The notes beneath the pieces were generated by a model, which saw nothing but the letters and a program-made list of their open reading frames with translations, did no database searches and was not told where the DNA came from. The position numbers and the translations under genes were made by a program. Below, piece by piece: positions 23,601 through 34,200 of a stretch of 64,000 nt of DNA; the stretch's first letter is position 1; each line of letters starts with the position of its first letter. This DNA comes from Melanocharis versteri (lineage: Eukaryota > Chordata > Aves > Passeriformes > Melanocharitidae), in assembly GCA_013397845.1 (NCBI GenBank), contig VZTG01005264.1, positions 62,001-126,000 of the forward strand, given 5' to 3'.

Positions 23601-26600
23601 AGGGAGCTGGGAAGCACCCACAAACCAGGCCAAGGCTACCCCAAATGCTGCTGCTGTTCCCCAGGAGGAGCCTGTGAGAAACTAAAGCAGATGGCAGCCA
23701 ATATGCTGGTGGGCAGCAGCACAGAATCCTCAGAGCAACCTCGGGCAGGACAGGGAGCACCACACCAAGCTCAAGCACTGAAGCAGGAAAAAGCAGCTCA
23801 CAGAAAAAGACCACCAGCACCATAAGAAGCCACCAGCGATGGGAGATCTCTCCTGGGGGTCTCAGTGGCCATCGTGGGTTTGTGGAGCTGCAGAGGGGTC
23901 TGGCTCAGGGACGAGAAGTAGAACAGACCCACTGTTAAAAAGCAGGACTTGTTTGCCCTTCCCTTGTGCAAGAAAGGGAGAAGGGAAGCACGTGCTCACC
24001 CCACCTTCTTGCAGAGTCTCCACAACCTGTGGCTTCTTAGAATACTGGTTCCCCCACTGCAGTGGAGTGGCCGCCGAGAGAGGCTTTACTCAAGGTAGTG
24101 TTTTGGTGAGGTAATCTAAGACAACAGGATTAAACTGAAAGAGACAATTTATGTTGTGCAACAGGAAATATTTCCAGACAGTAAAGTCTGTTGGGCTCCA
24201 GAGCACTTTCCCAAGGTAAGCAGCAGAACTGGAATGGCCATCCCTTGGCTCATCTGTCAAGGCTACACGAGCACTGTGTGGTGTGGAGAACACGCTCACA
24301 CAAGGAGAGAGACGGGACAGGGACCTTGGGTTTGCTGCTGTTACAGCAGTTCTGTGTAAAAACAGGGACCCAGCATTATACACAGAAAAAGTTTCCATTA
24401 ACAGAAGAAAATGCTGAGATTTGAGGCAAGTAAGAAAGCCAAAAAAAAAAGCCGGAAAGGTCTTGGTGGTACATGAGACCCTTCAGTTCCTGTCGCGATC
24501 TCACCCTCAGTGGGTTTCTCTCGTCTTGCTTTATCCTTTGCAAGTATCAGAAAAAAAGCAGATATTAAGGGACTGATTCTTACCTGCCCTCCACTGCTGT
24601 AAATTAGAAATAATGTCACTGAAATCAGCAGGATGATCTCAGCTTAAAATGAAGTGGGTTCACATTTAAATCCAAAAAAATGAAGGATGAATTTATGGTC
24701 ATCTCCCAACACAGCACACATAGGTAAAGTTTTACGATAGTTTAGAAACTGACTCCCAAAAACTGCACTTGACACAGAGGTTCATCTCTCAACAGCTGTA
24801 TATATGGGTGGATTTCTAAAGGACTGGAGGTCCTATCCCCGCTTCAAGCACCCAAAGCAGCCCCTGAAGCACACAGCTCCCCAGTCACCTTGCACAGACA
24901 ATGAGTCCGTTCAACTCAGAGCTGACTCGCCTGTTGAACCCCCGAGAAAATGCCAGTCTGTCACCCCATTTCCTTTCACATCAAGAAATACGGAGAACAG
25001 CTCCAGGTAAATGCTCGTTCTTAGGCTCCCAGGAGGTGCTGGGAGCAACTCCTGCTACAGTTTCTCTCCTCCCTCTGTTACATGAGCTCATTACTCTCTT
25101 GGCTATGTCTCTGCTAGTAAACTCACCCCCGCCAGAGCCCATTCTTCAGCCCTGAAGCCAATTGGCACGGCCTGACACCCACATTTTATTAACCTCTCCT
25201 ACACTCTGAAACAAGGTGACTACATCCAAACTGCCTTTGGAGAGTCCCGGCCCTTCTAAACTCCAGCAACACCCAGAAGTTGTCTCAGATCAAGCCGTGT
25301 GTGGTAGCAGAGACCCTCGAGATCAGCTCACTAGTACATGTATAAGCCTGCTATGAGAATACTGAAAGTGGATACTTTTTGATAAATCCTTCAGTAGCAC
25401 AACACTGAGAAAGAGCCTGGGAGATTGGAAGACCCAAAAAAGGATTTCCTACTCAACTCGTTTAAAAAAAAAAAAAGTGCCTTTCATAGAGGAACTGTGA
25501 AACAAACTCTGAGCTTTTACCCAGAAACTGACTCCAGGCAAAGCTGTCAGTAAATGTCTCCTGGGTCCCCCATTGCTTACGGCAGCAAGACAAGGGGTGC
25601 CAAGGCTGGACAGGGAGCTTGAACTTTGCCCAGCCGTGGGAGGCGATGTGCCTTGGCTGGAGGCACGGGAGAAGGACTGAAGCGCTCAGGGTGAGCCCAA
25701 AGCCCCTTTCCTACATACCCATCTTGTAGCTTTTTCCACCACTTTCCCATTGGGGAAGGGAGGACAGAGAGGTCTCTACTGCCAAACCAGCACAAAACAA
25801 GAGGGAGTCAAGGGAGCAACATGAATCAAGCAGTGACTAGGAGGCAAACACACCGTACACAAAGCCTTGGGATCATTTTTCCTGGGGCCAACTCCAAGGC
25901 TTTTATTGCCCCATTTATAATTAGCTGGTAAATACTGTACATATAATTGACCTTTCTAAATGCTGCCGGGTAGCTGGAGGTGTTGGGAGCTAGATCTGCC
26001 TGTGACGACCTGGGGTTGTGCAGCACCAACTTTATCTGCCGGTGTGTAATGCTCTGCAAGCGCTTTTTCCCCTCGCTTACTGACACATTGAGATTTACCG
26101 CCCCGTGTCAGTGAGTTCAAGAAAGCCTTTTAACTCTGGAAGCTCTGGGAACCAGCTCCAGCACATGCTTCAGGATTTATCCGTCAGTTTGTTACGCCTT
26201 GTTTGTCCAAGAAACAGTCAAGACTGAACGAGTCAGGAATGACAGAAATAGTACATGAAGTCACAGTTGCTCCACTTTAAAGCACAAGCATTTGTGTCTT
26301 TTTCCTACCAAATATATGTGCGTTCAGCGAGCAAATAAGGCAACGGCAGAGCAAAGGCAAAACAGGCAGGATTTTACAGATGCCAGCTGAGTTGTGCCCG
26401 CTCCTCCAAGCGAGGGTAACACAGATTTCCACATGTATCAGCTCTTTCTGCTCAGAAAAGCAATCCCCGGGACTGGACACACTCACAAACTCCGTGAACG
26501 CTGCCGCAAGCCAGCCCTGGGAAAAACCTGTGAGCACTAAACTGAGGCTGAAAGACAAACACGTCAGAGAAAACGCTGAGCAGCCCCTGCTCCTTCCCTC

Positions 26601-26887
26601 ACCTCCGCTCGCTGCCTGCCCGGATTCTGTACATCCCCGTGCAGCCCTTTTTTCCGTCAGTCACATCAAGCCACCAGCACGNCTCGCTCCCGACCACCTG
26701 CACGGGCAGGACCACGGCGGCGGAGTTTGCGAGAGAAGGATGGTTTTGCGCTCACCGCCTCAGGTTCCCAGCAGCCCGGGACGCACAGCGAGCGGCGCGG
26801 AGAGCAGAAAGTTGTTCCAGCGCTCGGTTTCTTGGCGTTCGTGGCGGCGGGCTGGGAGCCGAGCCCGGAGGGGCGGCCGGGGCAGGG

Positions 26888-26986
26888 NNNNNNNNNNNNN
26901 NNNNNNNNNNNNNNNNNNNNNNNNNNNNNNNNNNNNNNNNNNNNNNNNNNNNNNNNNNNNNNNNNNNNNNNNNNNNNNNNNNNNNN
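26888..26986. other. Assembly gap (99 undetermined bases) inside the CpG island
   Basis: A run of n between GC-rich flanks. Such gaps commonly fall in GC-rich promoter sequence, so a first exon or transcription start could be missing. The true length is unknown. A further single undetermined base lies at 26682. Confidence 0.98.
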
Positions 26987-27014
26987 AGCGCGCCCGCCCA
27001 GCGGCAGGGCTGGA

Positions 27015-27040
27015 GCGCGGAGCGAGCGCGGAGCGAGCGC
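27015..27040. repeat. 11-bp GC-rich tandem repeat, about 2.4 copies
   Basis: GCGCGGAGCGA at 27015-27025 is repeated at 27026-27036 and followed by a partial third copy. It sits 28 bases after the assembly gap, so the repeat may extend into the gap and help explain why it was not assembled. Confidence 0.8.
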
Positions 27041-27709
27041 CGGGGAGGGCAGCAACAGGAAATGACACAGAAACTTCACCAGGCTCCAATCCAAACTTGG
27101 CCCCTGACATGAAAGAGAGGGGAGGCAATTGGGGGCGGAGGGGGGGGGAAGAGAAATTTTTCCCCCTCATTAACCAGCGTAAAAATCTGCTGACTGGGAA
27201 AAAAAAAAATCACTGTGACAAGTTTTATTAAAGCAAGGAGTGAAGGGGGGTAGGGAGGGGATTCCCATCAGAGTTTATTTATTTGAGCAGGAGCGGTGCG
27301 ATGATGTTAGACACTGAGAGCAAAATGCCATTTTCAGCAGTTTCCTGGCTTTCCTAAGCTCTCGAATGCTGCGGCGTGCGCCCGAGGGCAGCAGGCAGGA
27401 GCACGGGAACCCCTGCACCCCGTGGGGCAGCTGCGGCCGCTGGAGCCCAGGCGCTTCTGCCCGGGGTTTCGGGAGCCGCTGCCAGGACACAGGGGATGGG
27501 CCGGGGCTGCCGGGGACTGTGCCCAGCCTGGAGAGGAGCACACGGCCCCGCACACCTCGGGGACACGGCAAGTGGCAGCCAGGCACCCGCGAGACGTGAC
27601 AATGGCACCACTCGCCGGAACAGAACATCGCACTGAGCGTGCAGCCAAACCTTTGCTTGGATGGATGCAAGAAACTGCCTTTATTGAACAAAGTTGGATG
27701 GATGCTTCA

Positions 27710-27930
27710 GAATCATAGAATCATAAAGGCATTAAAGCTGAAAAAGACCTCAAACGTCACCAGGTCCAGCTAATAACAGCATGTTCACCAAACCATATCT
27801 CCAACTATCACATCTGCATATTTTCTGAACACTTCCAAGGATGGTGTCTCCACCATGTCCCTGAGCAACCTCTTCCAGTGCCTGACCAGCCTTCCAGTGA
27901 AGAAATTTTTCCTGATATCCAATCCAATGG
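27710..27930 (-). mobile_element. CR1 LINE 3' fragment (about 220 bp or slightly more), diverged
   Basis: The + strand starts GAATCATAGAATCATAAAGG and continues through AAAGACCTCAAACGTCACCA, TCTGAACACTTCCAAGGATG and GTGAAGAAATTTTTCCTGAT. Divergence is higher than in the copies at 12.5 and 16.0 kb. A second CR1-like TTTTCCTAATATCCACTCTA follows at 27967-27990, so the element may extend to about 27990 with an internal duplication or insertion. It lies immediately downstream of the CpG island. Confidence 0.9.
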
Positions 27931-29149
27931 ATTTTCTAATACCATTATTCCTAACACATTTGGATTATTTTCCTAATATCCACTCTAACCTTCCAGCAAG
28001 GCAAATCCTCTGAACACCTCTCTACATGCTGGGAGCAAGGGGACAACAGCTATTGTACTTGGTGGCAGTTTTTAAACCACCCTTTAGTCCTAACACCTAA
28101 AATGTGTCCTCACAGGCAGCCCAGACCTAGCCTGACTTTAGGCTCTCTGCAAATCCCACCTGCCCTGGCAGTAGGCAGTGCCATAAACTCTTTGATAGGG
28201 ACTTTCTAAGGGGTCCTCGTCTTCCTGATTTTGTTCTCACACCACTGCTGAAAGGTGGATGAGATGCCCACACAACAGGTCACTGCAGATTGAACAGAAG
28301 GTCAAATGGAAGCTTTCCACTTGGAAGAAGCTGCATCACTCCTCATCCTACTGAAAGATGTCCTGCCAGATAGAGTAAACTGTAGGAACAGTTGGAACCC
28401 AGGTCTAAGCTCAGATTTAACTCTTTCCTGGAAAAAAAAACATAGCCATTCCAGCCACAGATATGAAAGTAGTGAGAGATTTTTTCCTAAAAATTGACCT
28501 TTCTCAGCCTAAAGATGGCCTCACTGAGACCTGTCCATTTACCAATCAGTTTAATAGGAGTATGATATTCCCACTAAAACAAGAATTTTAAAATATTCCT
28601 ATTTAATAGGGATATTTTAAGGCCAGGTGAGATCACACATTTGATAATTTCCATCACCTGGCCTGATCACCTGCATAGCTGAAGCCACAGAATGGTGTCC
28701 CAAAACAACACCTGAATCATTACAAATTGTGGCACATCATGCAAGGACACATCCCTCACTGTTTCAGAGGCTTTCAGGGAAGGACAATCCACCCCAGGTA
28801 AGTTATTTCAGTGGCTATCGCCGTGTCAAGAAGAAGGGCTGCCTTTCTAATCTGGATTTGTCTGGCCTCACTCTCCACCCTCAACCCTGGCCATCACTCA
28901 TCAGTCTCTCCAGGAAGCTGAAGATCAGGCATGGACAGAGAAGGCTGCAGCCCACCAAGGTACAGCCCATCCTCAGTTTACCCCCAGAAAAGCAGGAATA
29001 TTTCAGGCCCAGGCATAGCTGGGGACCCTCCAATATTTCGGTTGAAAGCAGCTGGGCCATGCAGCTCTGAGTGGAAACTGGAGCCTGCTGCTCCCTCGCC
29101 ATGCAAGCCCAACTTTACAAAACCACAGACAAGTCATCTCTTAACCTTG
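27931..29149. other. Unique sequence containing a double inverted repeat
   Basis: No gene recognised. The notable part is 28588-28664 (listed separately) within an AT-rich, conserved-looking block at about 28500-28740. Confidence 0.45.
28588..28664. repeat. Adjacent near-perfect palindrome and 11-bp inverted repeat with E-boxes
   Basis: 28588-28620 is a 33-base palindrome centred at 28604. Sixteen positions on each side pair, all Watson-Crick except one G:T. At 28620-28630, AGGCCAGGTGA begins, and its exact reverse complement TCACCTGGCCT occupies 28654-28664, giving an 11-bp stem with a 23-base loop. CACCTG/CAGGTG E2-box words occur three times (about 28624, 28655 and 28667), a type bound by ZEB/Snail and bHLH factors. 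It could be a regulatory module, a structured RNA or a MITE remnant. Which of these is not resolved. Confidence 0.75.
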
Positions 29150-29320
29150 TCCTGAATAAATAAAAATAGCTGAGCTTTTTTAGTATCTCACGGTAAGGCA
29201 GATTTATGGACAAACCACAAACCGTGTCTGTCACTCTTTCAAGATCCATTTCCATTGCATTAATGTTTTTTCTGGAATGTGCCTACCAGAACTGGCTGTG
29301 GTATTACCTCACCTATACTG
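29150..29320 (-). mobile_element. Old CR1-type LINE fragment, strongly decayed
   Basis: ATAGCTGAGCTTTTTTAGTA, then TCTCACGGTAAGGCAGATTT, and later AGAACTGGCTGTGGTATTAC follow the order of the CR1/L3 reverse complement. In the consensus the order is GCTGAACAACCCCAGCTC..TCTCTC, then ATAAGGCAG, then CCAGAACTGGACACAGTA. The young terminal repeats are absent. Limits are approximate and the call is by eye. Confidence 0.45.
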
Positions 29321-31187
29321 TAAATTTTTAACAGACTTGGCCTCCTCTCCAGTTGCTCCATCAGATGCATCCCTCTCTTTGCTGTGCCTTTGTGAATGCA
29401 GTAGCGACCTAACAAGCTGAATTAGGGATTTATTGTTATAGTATCATTTTACTCCAAACTTCAACCTTAAACACAAAACACTTTCAGATTTGGCATTTAT
29501 ACAGTGTTCAACATGTGCTTTGATCCAAACAAGGGCTTTGACCTGCCTAACCTTTGGCGTATATTTTTTGCTCCTGTGAATGACTAGAGCACAATCGTAC
29601 GGTATCAGTTGTCACTCCCTTAATGAGAGGTTATTTTCAATTAATCAAAGAAATATAAACAGAGCCTTGTATCAAGTTTAAATAAGCTCAGAATAGTTCT
29701 GCCTTTAAAACAGATGTCTAAAGCTGTGTCTCCTTTCAGATCAGAGCTAGTGCACTGTCAAGAAGAGATCTTGCAGATCTGTTTGCTCAACCAGCTCAAA
29801 AAAACCAACTATCAGCTCCAAATCCTGACACAGTCCAGTGTGGCCCATTGAAGTCAGTGAATCGGGCAGCCCATGATGCAGATTAGGGTAACCAGGCCAA
29901 AATCAGATTTGTGAGGTCTTTACAGATTAGAGAGAACAGCAGAAGGGAATTAGATAGCACCATATTATTTCAGAGTAAGGCTAGCCCTGTATCGAGCCCA
30001 GCACACCATAGCTGCTTCCCCATGGTTCTGATTGTGAAGAGGTCAAATAATAAAATTAGAAGAGGAAGAGATTAACTAAACAGGGTCAGGGCTGGTCTTT
30101 GGTCCCAAGGCCAGCAGGCACAGCCTCATGCACACTGGGGGCTAAATGCCCTTAACCTCCAAAAGAGAATGGCCCCATCCAAACCACTTGTTGGGAACAA
30201 TCTCTGGTTCATGCTACTGGTCAAGCTGTGCCAGAGACTTGGCACCCCACCCTGGGATAAACAGGGACCATGATGACATTTAACACCATAAAAGTTTTCC
30301 AGTGGCAGGGCCCCAGTGCTATTTAACTAACTTAACCAATAAACTTAATATAGCTAATTTCAGAATGATAAGTTACCCCAAACACCCACAAGACTTTTTC
30401 TTCATCCTGAAGCCTTGGGTAAATACGGGCCTGCCCTGTGAGTCTCAGACTTTTCCACACAGCTTTAACATCCTTATTTCTTGCACTTCAGACACTGTTT
30501 TTTGTCTGTAAGCTCTCCAAGGTAAGGAGCACATCTATTCCTAGAGCCCTTGACTGTCATTTAAAAAGCGAGTGTTTCACTCCCTGGGGTGAGGATGAAT
30601 CTGCACTCTGCTTAGCCACCTCAAGGGTAGATCTGAGCTAAATATCTGTACTGTTTCTCTCTAGTTAATAGAGACTGGCCCTTGTGGAGGATAATTTGTT
30701 TTATCCAAACACAGTTTAACACAGGTGAGGTGAATCCCCTCCAGACCTGACCCTCCTGCCGCAGGGATTATTAGGCTAGTGAATTATTTCAATCTCTGCA
30801 CCTAATTTTTCAGTGTCTAACAAGGGGCCCAAAAACAAGATACGTGTTTACCTGTCAGAGCAAAACCAGATTAGTTCATATCTATAAAATAAATATTATA
30901 ACCATGTTGTCACAACTTTTGATGCCAGAAACAAGTCATCTTGTGAAGCCTCTAAATGAGGTAAACCCTGATCAGGCCATTAAGTTTTGATGCAGTTGCC
31001 ACTGAAGCCCGAGATGCTGTGTGGCACCAGGGTACATCTTCTCAGCAGGGATCCACTCTGGATTACAAGGTGTCAAGGAAGGGGGAAAGCCACCATGTCT
31101 GTCATTAATTCACTATCCTGAGAGTAATAAATGACTTTTCAGAAGGAATTAATCTGAAAGAGCTTCCTGTACTTGTTTTTGTTGTAC

Positions 31188-31203
31188 ATATATATATATA
31201 TAA
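31188..31203. repeat. (AT)n microsatellite
   Basis: About eight TA dinucleotides. Confidence 0.85.
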
Positions 31204-34200
31204 TTCAATATCTTCACTAGGTGCCATTTTCTCTTGCTAAAAATACTCACTATAATCAGTCGGCTTTTTTGGAAGTGTGTTCTGATAATCTGAGCTCATT
31301 CACAAATAGCACCTGCAGCAACACCCAGTAGAGGTAGGAGAACACATCGGAGAGTATTCATTTGGTAACTTGCTTCCCTGAAAATGAACATCACATTTCC
31401 ATTTCTACCTAGGAATAAGAGCAGAGGAAGGGAAATGGCTTGTTGCAAATGGACAGGTTTTGGCTGTTTATTTGTGAGGATGTGCAACATGCAACTATTG
31501 AGATTCTAGGGTGAAACAGCCCATGCATTTGGCTGCTATATAAAGGAAATTTATAAGGGTTTTCTTTTACTTGTTTGTCCAGCTTTTATTTCCTTTCTTT
31601 TTTTCCAATCCAAATGGCATGATGGTCTCTGATGGAAACCAGTGGAACCTGTGGCTGAAGGACCTGCACAGCCCTGGATAAGGATAGAGGAGGGGAACCA
31701 ATTTTTTTTTATCCTCTTGGCAGATCTGTAACTAAAACCACAACATTGAACCATGTGCCAAAATACTTGGTTTATTAACTATACTCTCACCTGGGGAAAC
31801 TATTTCTGTTTGAAAGAGTACCTTAAACTGCTTACGGCAGCAGCATTAAAGTGTGGTGAATTCAAACAGAAGGAATAGTCTATTTTTTTTTCCTTCAATA
31901 CCTTTCATTTCATGCTAGATTGTCTGAATCCCACAAGAAAAATTATAATGCCTCAGAGATGTATTCTTTTCTGGCTTTTGCAGTCTTCATATGTTAACAT
32001 TGGATTATCTGCTATTTTACTAAAAAAAAAAAAAAAAGTTTGTATACCTTTCCATGCATGGCTGCTCCTTCCCATGCTATTTTTGGTATTTATGAAGCCA
32101 GCTACATAAACTTCAGGGGCAAATGACCTTTAAAAATTAATGAAGATTTGTAACATTTACATCCTATGTATATTACGAAAGGAGAAAATCTGGTTTCTTC
32201 TTCTCGCCTCTCCCTGCTCCCCCCTACCCTCAAACAGATAGGAATTGTTTCTCTCGTCTGTCTCTCTCCAGAAAAATCTGACCTACAAATGGCTTTCTCA
32301 TAGCTCAGCAGACTAGTTTAGTCCTCATATGGATTTATCATTAACCACATAAGCACATGTTGTCCATTTTGCCCAACCTAATGAATGTGCTATAAATAAA
32401 ATAACTCTAAAAGCAGGTTTCACCATTCTTATCCAAGCTGTTGCTGCAAGTCCTTGTAACTCCCAAACCCACTTACATTAGAAACATTAATCACTTGATT
32501 ATAATTCAAAGCATCAGCTCTCTACAGCTGAAACTCCCTAGCACTTGACTTTGGCTAGACCTCTAACCTCAACTTATCACTTTCAGGCGTACTCCACGTT
32601 TTCTTCTCCAATCTGTCACTAATGTAGGAAAGACGTGGGAAGTTGCTTTCAGAAGGTATTTTTAACCTAAGAGTGTCTCATTAAAAAGAGAGCTTAGTAT
32701 AGAAACTCTGAAACAAAACCTTTCCCACTTCACTTAGCACAGCAACCTGAAAATACCAGAGGGGTATTTCACCACAACTCATGTCATTTTAAACCAAAGC
32801 AATGTAAAGAAAAAGGAAACTCTTTCGGAAAAGACACTGTTGAGTGTAATTCCTATCTATCCCACAAATATTTTATATGATCATTGGATTATCTGTAGAG
32901 CTTTGTATTTTCCATCTTGAATGAAGGAGACTGAACCAAGCCATCTATTATTCTGACTTGCCTGCTCATTCATTAAGAGTGTATTTGTACAGTTTGGGTT
33001 GTTTCTACTTATTTCAGCTGACAGCATGGAGATCATATTCCATCTTGACCAAAGGTTTTAAAAGCGGAGAGAAACAAAAGATTAATCATAGGATATTATT
33101 TTTAAGCCTCATGTGCTTTAGTCTGGAAATAGAAAGACAAAGATAAAACTCCCAGAAGGACAGCCACAGCTAATGAGAGCCTGAGAGGAAATGATCACAC
33201 ATTCTTAGTTCTTCTGATGGATGTCCTTCTAGCCTTATTAATCAGAACTTTGTGATGTCGATAAATCACCGAAGTATGATAACAGATGAAGGTGAGTTTG
33301 GATGTAAAATGATCCATGGTGAAGGATTACAATAAAGGAGGAAAAGGAGGGGGAGCCAAATACAGTTTTATAACCTGCATCCTCAGCTTGTGAGGACTTG
33401 TAGATAATAAATGTCATTCCTTTTCCACATTATCTAGGAGATTAAGAATGTTTCTTGATGTATAACTGCTGGGAAGCCTCCGTAGCACCTTCTCCAGTTA
33501 CCAGGAGGTTTATATTACATCAATTGCTTTAATTTTCCATCAATTATGATTTCATTTACAAAGAGGAACTTTAAAGTACCTTTCTTCCTTTAACCTCTTT
33601 TTGAGGAAGTCGGCTCCAGAGGCTGGAAAGGAGAATCCACCCAAAACACTGATGGTTTCATCTTGCAAGGTTTGTCAGATCCTGCTTTGAGATTCCTGCA
33701 AATTTTCTAGTATGACCTTATCCTGCTTGAATGATCCTACGTCACAGAGGTGTCAGCAAGGTCTCCACACCTCCACTCACTCTAGATACAGAGTTGTTGG
33801 TTTCTATATTCAGCAAAAACCACCCATCCATCAATCCACATGTGACACAGTTTGCGGTTTTCAAGGAAAGCATTTCCCAGAGCACTTAAGAAATAAATCA
33901 ATGCATTTGAGATGCTGTTGCTGATGAATCAGTTCCATTCCCTGTTTTCTACCAGTGGTTTTTTATGCTGCAGAATACAGCCCTGGCCATCTGAAGCCAT
34001 GCTTATGTACTGCAAATTCAAAAAAAAGGTTATTAAAATGAGGCAGTTTGCCAATAAGGCAAAATTTGCCTTAAGCAATGAAAGCCAGAGGTACAACAGA
34101 CGCCTAGGAAAGAAAGGACAGAAGTGCACTGAATGCCTCTGAGGATGCTACGACTGAAATACAAATTTGGGTGCTGCCCTGTAGCTTTTATTTGGTTTGT

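Larger units (their letters stand above)
19435..26579. other. Long unique sequence without recognised gene
   Basis: About 7 kb with no CR1 copy, the longest repeat-free stretch in the first half of the window. Open frames up to 153 codons are present, but none has a recognisable domain. It contains a 19-bp tandem repeat with AP-1-type sites (20570-20607) and a T run at 20140-20153. GC content rises towards the CpG island. The segment at about 25840-26110 looks conserved and may be promoter-proximal. Confidence 0.4.
26580..27640. promoter_or_regulatory. CpG island, probable promoter of an unidentified transcript
   Basis: Dense CpG dinucleotides and high GC over about 1 kb contrast with the AT-rich remainder of the window. 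On the + strand, ATTGG (inverted CCAAT box) at 27128-27132 runs directly into GGGGCGG (Sp1-type) at 27132-27138, and ACAGGAAATGAC near 27055 carries an ETS-type core. Minus-strand splice-donor-like words occur at about 26605 (GGAG/GTGAGG) and about 26750 (GGCG/GTGAGC), so a leftward transcript with a non-coding first exon is possible. A rightward one cannot be excluded. No recognisable protein is encoded: the long frames across the island include undetermined bases and have no domain. The core is lost in a gap. Confidence 0.65.

Noticed and set aside
26380..27231. Longest open frame (283 codons) across the CpG island
   Set aside because: It spans the undetermined bases, which contribute 34 unknown residues, and several frames on both strands are open at once. 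This is expected from stop-poor GC-rich DNA. No domain is visible.
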